64,000 nt of DNA, taken from NCBI GenBank assembly GCA_963702075.1, contig OY969703.1, positions 1,364,001-1,428,000 on the forward strand. Reading direction: 5' to 3'. The notes under the pieces are model-generated. The model ran no database searches and had not been told where the DNA came from. It was given only the letters and a program-made list of their open reading frames with translations. Shown here one piece after another: positions 1-6,580 of this stretch. Each line of letters begins with the position of its first letter. Within the stretch, counting starts at the first letter, position 1. Source of the stretch: VAYN01 sp963702075. GTDB taxonomy: Bacteria; Actinomycetota; Thermoleophilia; Solirubrobacterales; 70-9. The position numbers and the translations under genes were made by a program.

Positions 1-642
1 CATCGAAGAGGGGAGCATGTGCTGCTTCATCGCCATGTGTATGGAGCGGCTGCCGCGGTCGGGGATCACCAGGGGCCGGACTCGACCGCCTCGCTCGACC
101 ATCGCCAGGATCGTCGGCTTGTGGGTTTTGCGGATATTGCTCCGCCCTTTGCGCGTGTCTTCGGCTCGAGGCTTGCCCCCGTACCAGGACTCGTCAACCT
201 CCACGTCGCCGCATAGCGGCCCCTCGTCGTCGTCGGCCAGTAGCGAGCGGATCTGTTTGAACATCCGATGGGCGGTCTTGTAGGTGACGCCGATTTCGCG
301 TTCGAGCTGCTTGGCGCTGATCCCGCAGCGCGTCGAAGACATGAGATAGATCGCGTAGAACCAGAGCTGCAAGCTGACGCTGCTCTTGTGGAAGATGGTG
401 CCGGCGGTGGGGTAGACGTGGTTGCCGCAGAACTGGCAGCTGTAGGCCGAGCGGCCCTTGATCCGGTGGAACTTGCTCGCTTTGTCGCATTTCGAGCACT
501 CGGTGCCGTCCGGGAAGAAGCGCTCTTTCAGGTACTCCAAGCAGGCGTCGTTGTCCGGGAACCGGTCGATGAACTGCAGATAGGTCATCTGCGATTCGCT
601 CGAAGGAGCGGGAGCTACTGAGTTGCGATTCCGGGCTGCCAT
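1..642 (-). CDS. IS1595-family (ISXO2-like) transposase, 3' part outside window
   Basis: The minus strand is open from an ATG at 642 to the left edge (214 codons, no stop), so the C-terminus is missing from the window. The N-terminus carries a zinc ribbon with two CxxC pairs (CSKC about residue 48, CQFC about residue 69), followed by a helical DNA-binding part and the start of an ISXO2-type DDE domain with the motif VEVDESWYGGK near residue 147. This is the usual layout of IS1595 transposases. A likely element end lies just upstream at about 660-690 (aaatgtgccgtcccctct on the plus strand), but the other end is outside the window, so inverted repeats and target duplication cannot be checked. 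Confidence 0.85.
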   Translation of the reverse strand, partial: MAARNRNSVAPAPSSESQMTYLQFIDRFPDNDACLEYLKERFFPDGTECSKCDKASKFHRIKGRSAYSCQFCGNHVYPTAGTIFHKSSVSLQLWFYAIYLMSSTRCGISAKQLEREIGVTYKTAHRMFKQIRSLLADDDEGPLCGDVEVDESWYGGKPRAEDTRKGRSNIRKTHKPTILAMVERGGRVRPLVIPDRGSRSIHMAMKQHMLPSSM

Positions 643-746
643 GCCTGGATGATACCAGACACACGTACGAAATGTGCCGTCCCCTCTTTAGGCCAACGCC
701 CCATCCGCATACATAGAAGGGAGACCCCTCCGTCCCTTAATTGTTG

Positions 747-902
747 ATGCAGAGACCATCCGCGAAAACCAGAGGCCCGACGCCCGAGTTCTGGTACTGG
801 CTGCAACTGCTCGCGATCTTCGCGGTCGTCCTGCTTCCCGCTTGGCTCCTTATCCCGTTGGGGATCGGAGCCTTCCTTCTCCCCCTATGGCTCGCCCGGT
901 AG
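747..902 (+). CDS. Small single-pass membrane protein (hypothetical)
   Basis: An ATG-to-TAG frame of 51 residues. It starts with a basic, polar stretch (MQRPSAKTRGPTPEFWYW) followed by an almost continuous hydrophobic segment of about 30 residues rich in Leu, Ile, Phe, Ala and Pro that could span the membrane once or as a hairpin, ending in Ala-Arg. I do not recognise a family. No strong ribosome-binding site is visible; a gggag sits about 25 bases upstream. The case rests on the plausible composition and on the lack of any other gene between the transposase and the XRE gene, so it stays tentative. Confidence 0.4.
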   Translation: MQRPSAKTRGPTPEFWYWLQLLAIFAVVLLPAWLLIPLGIGAFLLPLWLAR

Positions 903-920
903 CAAGCCAGGGGAAAACTG

Positions 921-937
921 GTACGTGTCACACGTAC
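921..937. promoter_or_regulatory. 17-bp perfect palindrome, possible operator
   Basis: GTACGTGTCACACGTAC reads the same on both strands (8-bp arms around one base). It lies 20 bp left of a second perfect palindrome and upstream of the XRE regulator. This suggests a dimeric regulator site, but no partner is known. Confidence 0.4.
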
Positions 938-957
938 ACACTTGCCCTAAAGGTATG

Positions 958-971
958 CGAACATATGTTCG
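958..971. promoter_or_regulatory. LexA/SOS-box-like palindrome
   Basis: CGAACATATGTTCG is a perfect 14-bp palindrome. The actinobacterial LexA box has the form CGAAC-N4-GTTCG, which this matches exactly in the core arms; the outermost consensus bases (T...A) are g and t here. The nearest downstream gene is the XRE regulator at 1133, about 160 bp away, and no DNA-repair gene adjoins it, so its target is uncertain. Confidence 0.45.
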
Positions 972-1132
972 TGTTCGCCTCAGTGAGAGACCGCCCCCTT
1001 AAATCGGGTCTTCGCCGGCGACGCCGCCAGAGTTTCAGGCGTACCGCAAAGCAGCCGGTCGCGCGCCAGCGCTGGGGCGAGTTGAGCTTGCCTCTATGGA
1101 CGCGGGGGCGGGAGGCGCATTCCCTTCCGTAG

Positions 1133-1414
1133 ATGCCGCGCACCGACGACCCTCAGATCGGCCTCGGGAAGGCCATTCGGCAGCTCCGCAAGGAGGGGCA
1201 GCTGAGCCAGGAAGCCCTTGGGCTGCTCGCCGACATTCACCCGACCTGGATCTCGCACATGGAGTCGGGGCGCGTCAATCCCACCTGGGGAAACGTGCGG
1301 CGGATCGCCAGGGGCCTGCGAGTGCCGCTGGCGGTGCTGGCCGCCCTCGCCGAAGACCTCGAGTTGCAATATGGAACTGCCCCCCGGCCAGGGCAGGGGG
1401 CCGGAGGGCAGTAG
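1133..1414 (+). CDS. XRE-family transcriptional regulator
   Basis: A 93-residue protein that is almost entirely one Cro/C1-type helix-turn-helix domain. Helices 2 and 3 are visible around residues 23-50 (LSQEALGLLADIHPTWISHM then ESGRVNPTW), a standard HTH_3 pattern, followed by the closing helices to about residue 75 and a short Gly/Pro-rich tail. An in-frame TAG directly precedes the ATG, so the start cannot lie further upstream. A ggagg is present about 17 bases upstream, which is rather far. It probably binds DNA as a dimer. The two palindromes at 921-971 are candidate operators, by position only. No toxin partner follows, so there is no sign that it is an antitoxin. Confidence 0.8.
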   Translation: MPRTDDPQIGLGKAIRQLRKEGQLSQEALGLLADIHPTWISHMESGRVNPTWGNVRRIARGLRVPLAVLAALAEDLELQYGTAPRPGQGAGGQ

Positions 1415-1522
1415 GACCCCTGCTTCGGGGTGGCTGAGCCGAACTCTAGTACTCAGCCATTCGTAAAGTATTTTTGTGTAGGGGCTGAGGTCCTGGGCCG
1501 GCGCCTGGGATAGGCTGCCGCC

Positions 1523-2386
1523 GTGCGCTGGGGAGCCCCCAAGAACCTTTCGCTGACGTTCCTCCTGCTGGCCGCGCTTTTCGCGCTCGGCTGCGGCAGC
1601 TCGAATGACTCGAGCTCTAGTACGAGCGCCAGCGCCGCCAGTTGCCCCAAGGGGAAGCTCTCGACCGAGAAGCAGGGCGTGCTGACGGTGGCCACCGACA
1701 AACCGGCCTACCCGCCCTATTTCGAAGAAGACGACCCCACCAACGGGGAAGGCTTCGAGAGCGCGGTCGCCTACGCGATCGCCAAGCAGCTCGGCTACCC
1801 GAAGGGGATGGTCGAGTGGACGGTGGAGCCGTTCAACTCCTCCTACGCGCCGGGGCCGAAAAGCTTCGACTTCGACGTCAACCAGATCTCGATCACGCCG
1901 GTGCGCGAAAAAGCGGTCGACTTCTCGGCGCCCTACTACACCGCCAACCAGGCGGTGGTGGCGCTGAAGGACTCCGAAGCCGCCGGCGCCAAATCGCTGG
2001 CCGAACTGCAGGACGCGAAGATCGGCGTCCAGATCGCCACCACCAGCCTCGAAGCTGCCGAAGAAGAGATCGAACCGAGCAGCAAACCCGAGGTCTTCAA
2101 CAGCTCCAACGACGTCGTCACCGCGCTGAAGAACGAACAGATCGACGCGGTCGTCGTCGATCTGCCGACGGCCCTCTACCTGACCGCTGTGCAGGTGCCT
2201 CAGGCGACGGTCGTCGGTCAGTTCAGCGCCCCCGGCGGCGACCAGTGGGGCGCCCTGCTGGAAAGGGACTCGCCGCTCACCAGCTGCGTCAGCCAGGCGG
2301 TCGAAGCGCTGAAGAGCTCGGGCGAACTGGAAAAGCTCACCCAGCGCTGGATGAGCAAAGCCGCCGGCGCGCCTGAACTGCACTGA
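1523..2386 (+). CDS. Polar amino-acid ABC transporter substrate-binding lipoprotein
   Basis: 287 residues from a GTG start. The N-terminus is a lipoprotein signal peptide with lipobox LFALGC (Cys near residue 24), then a Ser-rich linker and a family-3 (SBP_bac_3) binding domain. Typical landmarks are LTVATDKPAYPPYFEE, the GFESAVAYAIAKQLG segment, the FDFDVNQISITPVREKAVDFSAPYY block and a C-terminal helix ending before Arg-Trp. It should be tethered outside the membrane and deliver an amino acid or related solute to the permease and ATPase encoded next. The exact substrate cannot be read from sequence. The stop codon overlaps the proposed permease start. Confidence 0.9.
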   Translation: MRWGAPKNLSLTFLLLAALFALGCGSSNDSSSSTSASAASCPKGKLSTEKQGVLTVATDKPAYPPYFEEDDPTNGEGFESAVAYAIAKQLGYPKGMVEWTVEPFNSSYAPGPKSFDFDVNQISITPVREKAVDFSAPYYTANQAVVALKDSEAAGAKSLAELQDAKIGVQIATTSLEAAEEEIEPSSKPEVFNSSNDVVTALKNEQIDAVVVDLPTALYLTAVQVPQATVVGQFSAPGGDQWGALLERDSPLTSCVSQAVEALKSSGELEKLTQRWMSKAAGAPELH

Positions 2387-3198
2387 CGCGCCAGAGCGAA
2401 CGCGAAGCAGCTGCGCGCCGGCGACACCGGCGCGGGCAGCTGATCGCCGCGCTCTCCAGCCTCGTCGTCATCGGCGGCCTCGCGACCTGGGTCCTGACCA
2501 GCCCCGGCTGGCCCGAAGTCCAGGAAACCTTCTTCAACTGGGACGTCTTCCGGGAATCGTTCCCGGAAGTACTGGGCGGCTTCTGGCTTGACGTGAAGCT
2601 GTTCGTGCTCGTCGAGGTGGCGGTCCTGGCGGTGGGCTTGGGGCTGGCGGTGCTGCGGACGAGCCGGGCGCCCGCTTTCTTCCCGCTGCGGTTGTTGACC
2701 GTCGTCTACGTCGACCTATTCCGCGGCATCCCGACGATCCTGCTCGTCTTCCTGGTCGGCTTCGGGATCCCGGCGCTGCGCCTCAGCGGGCTCCCCACCG
2801 ATCCGGTGGTGCTCGGCGGCATCGCCCTCGGCCTCTCGTATAGCGCCTACGTGACCGAGGTCTACCGCGCCGGGATCCGCTCCGTCCACCGCGGCCAGCG
2901 CGACGCCGCGCTGGCGATCGGCCTCACCGACGCCCAGGCGTTGCGCCACGTGATCCTGCCGCAGGCGGTGCGGCGGGTGGCGCCGCCGCTGCTGAACGAC
3001 TTCGTCGCCCTGCAGAAGGACGTGGCGCTGATCTCGATCCTCGGTCCCCTGGAGGCCTTCCGCTACGCCCAGATCATCGAGGGCGAGACCTTCAACTTCA
3101 CGCCGCTGATCGCCGCGGCGCTGCTCTACCTGGCGGTGACGGTGCCGCTGGCCCGCGTCGTCGACCGGATCGGCGGCCCGGAGGGCGTGGTCCGGTGA
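2383..3198 (+). CDS. Amino-acid ABC transporter permease, probable CUG start
   Basis: HisM-type inner-membrane permease that forms the channel for the preceding binding protein and the following ATPase. The first conventional start in frame is GTG at 2593, but the reading frame is open and clearly coding from 2377. The 69 codons before 2593 encode a basic stretch, a first membrane helix (LIAALSSLVVIGGLATWVL) and the TFFNWDVFRESFPEVLGGF segment that permeases of this family carry before the core. No ATG, GTG or TTG occurs in that stretch. A CTG at 2383 overlaps the binding-protein stop as CTGA, mimicking the usual ATGA coupling. The EAA-like loop is at about 2880-2960 (AGIRSVHRGQRDAALAIGL). 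The start is inferred; the family is firm. Confidence 0.8.
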   Translation: MTRQSEREAAARRRHRRGQLIAALSSLVVIGGLATWVLTSPGWPEVQETFFNWDVFRESFPEVLGGFWLDVKLFVLVEVAVLAVGLGLAVLRTSRAPAFFPLRLLTVVYVDLFRGIPTILLVFLVGFGIPALRLSGLPTDPVVLGGIALGLSYSAYVTEVYRAGIRSVHRGQRDAALAIGLTDAQALRHVILPQAVRRVAPPLLNDFVALQKDVALISILGPLEAFRYAQIIEGETFNFTPLIAAALLYLAVTVPLARVVDRIGGPEGVVR

Positions 3199-3950
3199 GC
3201 GCCGGCAAGCCGGTCCTCGAGGTCCGCGGCGTCACCAAGTCCTTCGGCGAGCGGCGGGTCCTGCAGGGCATCGACCTGACGATCGGCGAACACGAAGCGG
3301 TGGCGCTGATCGGCGCCTCCGGCTCGGGCAAGTCGACGCTCCTGCGCTGCATCGACCTGCTGGAGGAGATCGACGACGGCGACGTCTTCCTCGACGGCGA
3401 GGTGATTACCGACCCATCCGTCGACCCGGTCGGCGTGCGCCGCCGCCTCGGGCTCGTCTTCCAGGCCTACAACCTCTTCCCGCACATGACCGCGCTGGAG
3501 AACGTGATGCTGGGGGAGAGGCGAGCCCACGGTGCCTCCAAGGCCGAGGCCGAGGAGCGGGGCCGCGACCTCCTCGCCCGCTTCGGCCTCGCCGGCCGCG
3601 AGGGCGACCGCCCCGACAACCTCTCCGGCGGCCAGCAGCAGCGGATCGCAATTGCTCGCGCCTTCGCCGGCCGCCCCCGCGCCCTGCTCCTCGACGAGGT
3701 CACCAGCGCCCTCGATCCCGAGCTGGTCGGCGAGGTCCTGGCCGCGGTCCGAGACCTCAAGCAGGAGGGCATGACCATGGTCATAGCCACCCACGAGATG
3801 ACCTTCGCCCGCGAGGTAGCCGACCAGGTCGCCTTCCTCCACGAAGGCCGAATCCTCGAGCAAGGCTCTCCGTCCCAGGTCCTCGTCTCTCCCCAACAAG
3901 ACGAGACCCGCCGTTTCCTCAGTCGCCTGCTGGAGGCTGGACGGGCTTAG
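3195..3950 (+). CDS. Amino-acid ABC transporter ATP-binding protein
   Basis: 251-residue GlnQ/HisP-type ATPase. Walker A is GASGSGKST near residue 36, the Q-loop is VFQAYNLFPHMT, the signature is LSGGQQQR, Walker B is LLLDEVTSALDP and the H-loop is ATHEMTFA. GTG at 3195 overlaps the permease TGA by four bases (GTGA), so the three genes form one translationally coupled importer operon. It powers uptake of the ligand captured by the lipoprotein encoded from 1523. Confidence 0.93.
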   Translation: MSAGKPVLEVRGVTKSFGERRVLQGIDLTIGEHEAVALIGASGSGKSTLLRCIDLLEEIDDGDVFLDGEVITDPSVDPVGVRRRLGLVFQAYNLFPHMTALENVMLGERRAHGASKAEAEERGRDLLARFGLAGREGDRPDNLSGGQQQRIAIARAFAGRPRALLLDEVTSALDPELVGEVLAAVRDLKQEGMTMVIATHEMTFAREVADQVAFLHEGRILEQGSPSQVLVSPQQDETRRFLSRLLEAGRA

Positions 3951-4274
3951 GCATGTCGCTTTTGTGGCCTATATGGCCACTAGGTCGACAGCCGGATCCT
4001 TGACGACACACCTCGGGAGACCGAAGAGGCCGCTAAGATCTCACAAGCTCGTGAGGTATGGCCGAATGGCTTTGCCTGTATACCCATGGACTAAATAGCT
4101 TCGATCACCCATGCCCTCGCAGTGCAAGGCTTGGGTCTCATTACGAATCGGAGCGCCGGCATTCGGCCTTGTCTCGAAGCCGGAATATTTCAAAGGACAA
4201 GGGCCAGCATCGTCTTAGTCGCACCCCCTATCTCGGACAAGGAGAGATGAGGAGAGTGCGCACGAGGACGATCA
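3951..4274. other. Intergenic region with small palindrome
   Basis: About 320 bases without a convincing gene. The only clear structure is the palindrome GTGGCCTATATGGCCAC at 3964-3980, 14 bases after the ATPase stop. It could form a 6-bp hairpin or be a regulator site, and it has no T-tract. A frame at 4058-4360 on the plus strand has unconvincing composition and runs into the next gene. Confidence 0.5.
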
Positions 4275-4610
4275 ATGCTTCTCCCGCAGTCCCCCAAGAA
4301 GTCCAAGCAGGTAGATCTCCCGCCTCCACTGGAGACGCCGGAAGAGTGCCGACGGGCTGAAGAACGGGACGAGGCGCTCACGAAGCGGGCAAAGCGACGG
4401 GAAGCGGAGGTCGCAGCTGATCGCGCCTCCTTCGAGCTGACCCGCGACAAAGTCACCTTCGGCATTGAGCTGGCCCTCGCGGTGGTGGTGCTCATGGCAG
4501 TAGGGGCGGTTCTGGCCTTCAATCCGGAGCTGATTCCGGCGGTCCTACTCGGTGGTGGCGGCATAGGCGGGGTTGCGGCCTTCCTGAAGAGAAGGCCCGC
4601 CACGGACTAA
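4275..4610 (+). CDS. Small coiled-coil membrane protein (hypothetical)
   Basis: 111 residues. The first half is highly charged and probably a coiled coil (about residues 20-60, many Glu/Arg/Lys/Ala). Two closely spaced hydrophobic segments follow: IELALAVVVLMAVGAVLAF, and a Gly-rich segment near residue 90 that ends in FLKRR. A gagg sits seven bases before the ATG, which supports this start. The topology (cytoplasmic coiled coil plus a membrane hairpin) is all that can be said; I do not recognise a family. It stands alone between the ABC operon and the tRNA gene. Confidence 0.6.
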   Translation: MLLPQSPKKSKQVDLPPPLETPEECRRAEERDEALTKRAKRREAEVAADRASFELTRDKVTFGIELALAVVVLMAVGAVLAFNPELIPAVLLGGGGIGGVAAFLKRRPATD

Positions 4611-4687
4611 GGCGTCAGCCAGGGGACACCCATTCCTCCCTACAAGAAGACGCTTGTCAGGGAAATCCAGGTTTTTAGTCAAAAGAT

Positions 4688-4717
4688 TTGACTTTGCACA
4701 GACAGGATGGTTATGCT
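4688..4717 (+). promoter_or_regulatory. Sigma-70-type promoter for tRNA-Thr
   Basis: TTGACT (4688-4693) and TATGCT (4712-4717) are separated by 18 bases, a good vegetative promoter about 55 bases before the tRNA gene. Because the aaRS-like gene starts only 41 bases after the tRNA, readthrough from this promoter could also feed the biosynthetic operon (inference). Confidence 0.5.
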
Positions 4718-4770
4718 GCCGCCGCAGTTGAGCAATCAGGGATCGTGCTCGGCAGGGAACGACATAGCTA

Positions 4771-4843
4771 GCACCTGTGCCTTAATCGGTTAAAGGGTCG
4801 GCGTTGTAAGCCGAAGATCCGGGTTCGAGCCCCGGCGGGTGCA
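4771..4843 (+). tRNA. tRNA-Thr (anticodon TGT), divergent D arm
   Basis: A 73-base cloverleaf: acceptor GCACCTG/CGGGTGC with discriminator A, D stem CCTT/AAGG, anticodon stem TCGGC/GCCGA around loop GTTGTAA (anticodon TGT at 4805-4807), T stem CCGGG/CCCGG with TTCGAGC loop. CCA is not encoded. Two features are unusual: a purine at position 32 of the anticodon loop and C10-G25 in the D stem instead of the common G10. It may be an ordinary threonine tRNA or a specialised one, as it lies directly upstream of a synthetase paralogue. Confidence 0.85.
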
Positions 4844-4884
4844 TTTCGAACAACTCGAAGGCAGAAGGTTCGGAATCACCAGCT

Positions 4885-6579
4885 ATGGGCGAGAACATTT
4901 TCACCACTTTCGACAGGGTCGCCACCGGCGAGGACGGCAAGGCGCTGTGGGCGGCGCGGGCGCCGTACCGGCCGGAGCCGGACTTCGACCTGATGCTGAT
5001 CCCGCGGCTGCCGAAGGGCAGCGACTGGCGCGAGGACGAGGGCGCCAAGGCGGCGCTCGACCGGCTCGAGGCCGAGCCCTGGGTCGCCGCGCTCGACCGC
5101 GAGGGTAAGCAGCCGACGCTGAAGCTCGCCGACGAGTGGATCGAGGCGCAGGGGGAGGCGATCCGTTCCGGCTCCTTCGGCAACGGCACCTTCGCCGACA
5201 TGGCCGGCGAGAACCAGTACGCCGTCTACTTCTGGGGCGCCAACACGACCAAGGCGCTGCACATCGGCCACCTCCGCAACCTCGCGGTCGGCAACGCGAT
5301 CGCGGGTGCCTTGAAGCAGGCCGGCGCCCGGGTCGACAACCGCAGCCTGATCTGCGACGTCGGCCGCAGCATGGGCGAGGCGATGGCGGGCGTCGCCACC
5401 CGCGCCGGTGAGGACGCCGGCCCCGACGCCAACGAGAAGTCAGACCACTTCGTCGGCTTCTGTTACGCCGACTACGTCACCGCCAGCCGCAACGGCGGCC
5501 AGGGCGACGACGGGGCCGAGGACTCGGTCGCCCGCGAGTCGACCCAGTACGACGACAAAGCCGACGAGATGATGATGCGGGTCCTCGACGGCGACCAGAA
5601 GGCGCTGGAACTTTGGTCGCGGACCCGCTCCTGGGTCGTCTCCGGTCAGCGCAAGACCCTCGCCCGCCTCGGCATCGCCTTCGACAAGGTGATCTACGAG
5701 TCCGACTACCTGCCCGAGGTCGCCGAGTTCATGAATCAGGGTCTCGCCGAGGGGACGCTGACCAAACGCTGGGGCGACGACATGGTCATGTACGAGACCG
5801 AACGCGAGGAGCTGGAAGAGATGCCGCTGGTCCGCTCCGACGGCCTCCCGACCCAGCACATGCGGGCGCTCGCCTACTGGGCCGCCGCCGACGAACTCGA
5901 CGACGTGATCTCGATGCAGGTGTGCGGCAACGAGTGGGTCGCCCACGTCACCTGCCGCCGCAAGCTGATCGACGAGATGGGGCTGCAGAACGGCAACGGC
6001 AACGGCTCGGCCCGTGGGGGAGGGCCGCCGACCTACGACATCTTCCACGGGATGGTCGCCCGCGAGAACGAATCGATCAGCTCGAGCAAGAAAGGGGCGC
6101 TGCTGATCGACGAGCTGGTCGAGTGGCTGGAAGAGGAGATGGCGCGGAACCCCGAGCTGGCGCAGGAGATGGCGCGCCACCCGCACCCCGAGGCGGTCCC
6201 GGCCCAGGTCGCGCTCGGCTACTTCCTCCTGCAGCCGACGACCAAGCAGGTCAAGTTCGGCAAGGAGAAGCTGCTGGTGGAAGGGAAAGGGAGCCTCGGC
6301 TGGGACCTGGCGCGCGCGCAGGCCCACCACGCCTCCGCAGAGATCGAGGGCGAGCGTCCGGCGGAGGACCCGGACTACCGCTTCGCCGTGGTCCAGTCGG
6401 AGCACTACCGGGTGCATCTGCGCAGCGCCGTCGACGAGTTCGACGTCGCTCCGCTTTCCAAGTACCTCTCCCACTTCGCGCGCTGGTACAGGGAAGACGA
6501 GCGCGCACCGGAGGTCGAGGCGGTCGTGCAGCCGGTGCTCGAGCAGGGCCTGCTGGGCCTGGGACTAGAGGGAGCCTGA
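4885..6579 (+). CDS. Arginyl-tRNA synthetase paralogue (class I aaRS-like)
   Basis: 564 residues with the ArgRS architecture. An N-terminal region of about 110 residues precedes a Rossmann catalytic core with NTTKALHIGHLRN (HIGH at residues 126-129). The loop where the KMSKS motif belongs reads SISSSKKG (about 396-403), so the first lysine is gone. A DALR-like anticodon-binding tail ends in VLEQGLLGLGL. Several core blocks differ from housekeeping ArgRS (for example SLICDVGRSMGEAMAG). Class I paralogues like this can activate an amino acid for metabolite assembly. The stop is one base before the aminodeoxychorismate synthase start, which places it in the biosynthetic operon. That it is not the cell's only ArgRS is inferred from context and motif drift. 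Confidence 0.8.
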   Translation: MGENIFTTFDRVATGEDGKALWAARAPYRPEPDFDLMLIPRLPKGSDWREDEGAKAALDRLEAEPWVAALDREGKQPTLKLADEWIEAQGEAIRSGSFGNGTFADMAGENQYAVYFWGANTTKALHIGHLRNLAVGNAIAGALKQAGARVDNRSLICDVGRSMGEAMAGVATRAGEDAGPDANEKSDHFVGFCYADYVTASRNGGQGDDGAEDSVARESTQYDDKADEMMMRVLDGDQKALELWSRTRSWVVSGQRKTLARLGIAFDKVIYESDYLPEVAEFMNQGLAEGTLTKRWGDDMVMYETEREELEEMPLVRSDGLPTQHMRALAYWAAADELDDVISMQVCGNEWVAHVTCRRKLIDEMGLQNGNGNGSARGGGPPTYDIFHGMVARENESISSSKKGALLIDELVEWLEEEMARNPELAQEMARHPHPEAVPAQVALGYFLLQPTTKQVKFGKEKLLVEGKGSLGWDLARAQAHHASAEIEGERPAEDPDYRFAVVQSEHYRVHLRSAVDEFDVAPLSKYLSHFARWYREDERAPEVEAVVQPVLEQGLLGLGLEGA

Positions 6580-6580
6580 C

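Noticed and set aside
842..1132. 96-residue plus-strand frame before the XRE gene
   Set aside because: It crosses both palindromes and has an Arg-rich, low-complexity translation; it looks like intergenic DNA.
4058..4360. 100-residue plus-strand frame
   Set aside because: Poor codon pattern and composition, no ribosome-binding site, and it runs into the better-supported gene at 4275.
4620..4645. Third copy of inverted-repeat element A
   Set aside because: Only about 18 bases resemble one arm of element A and no second arm is present, so it is mentioned but not called as a repeat.
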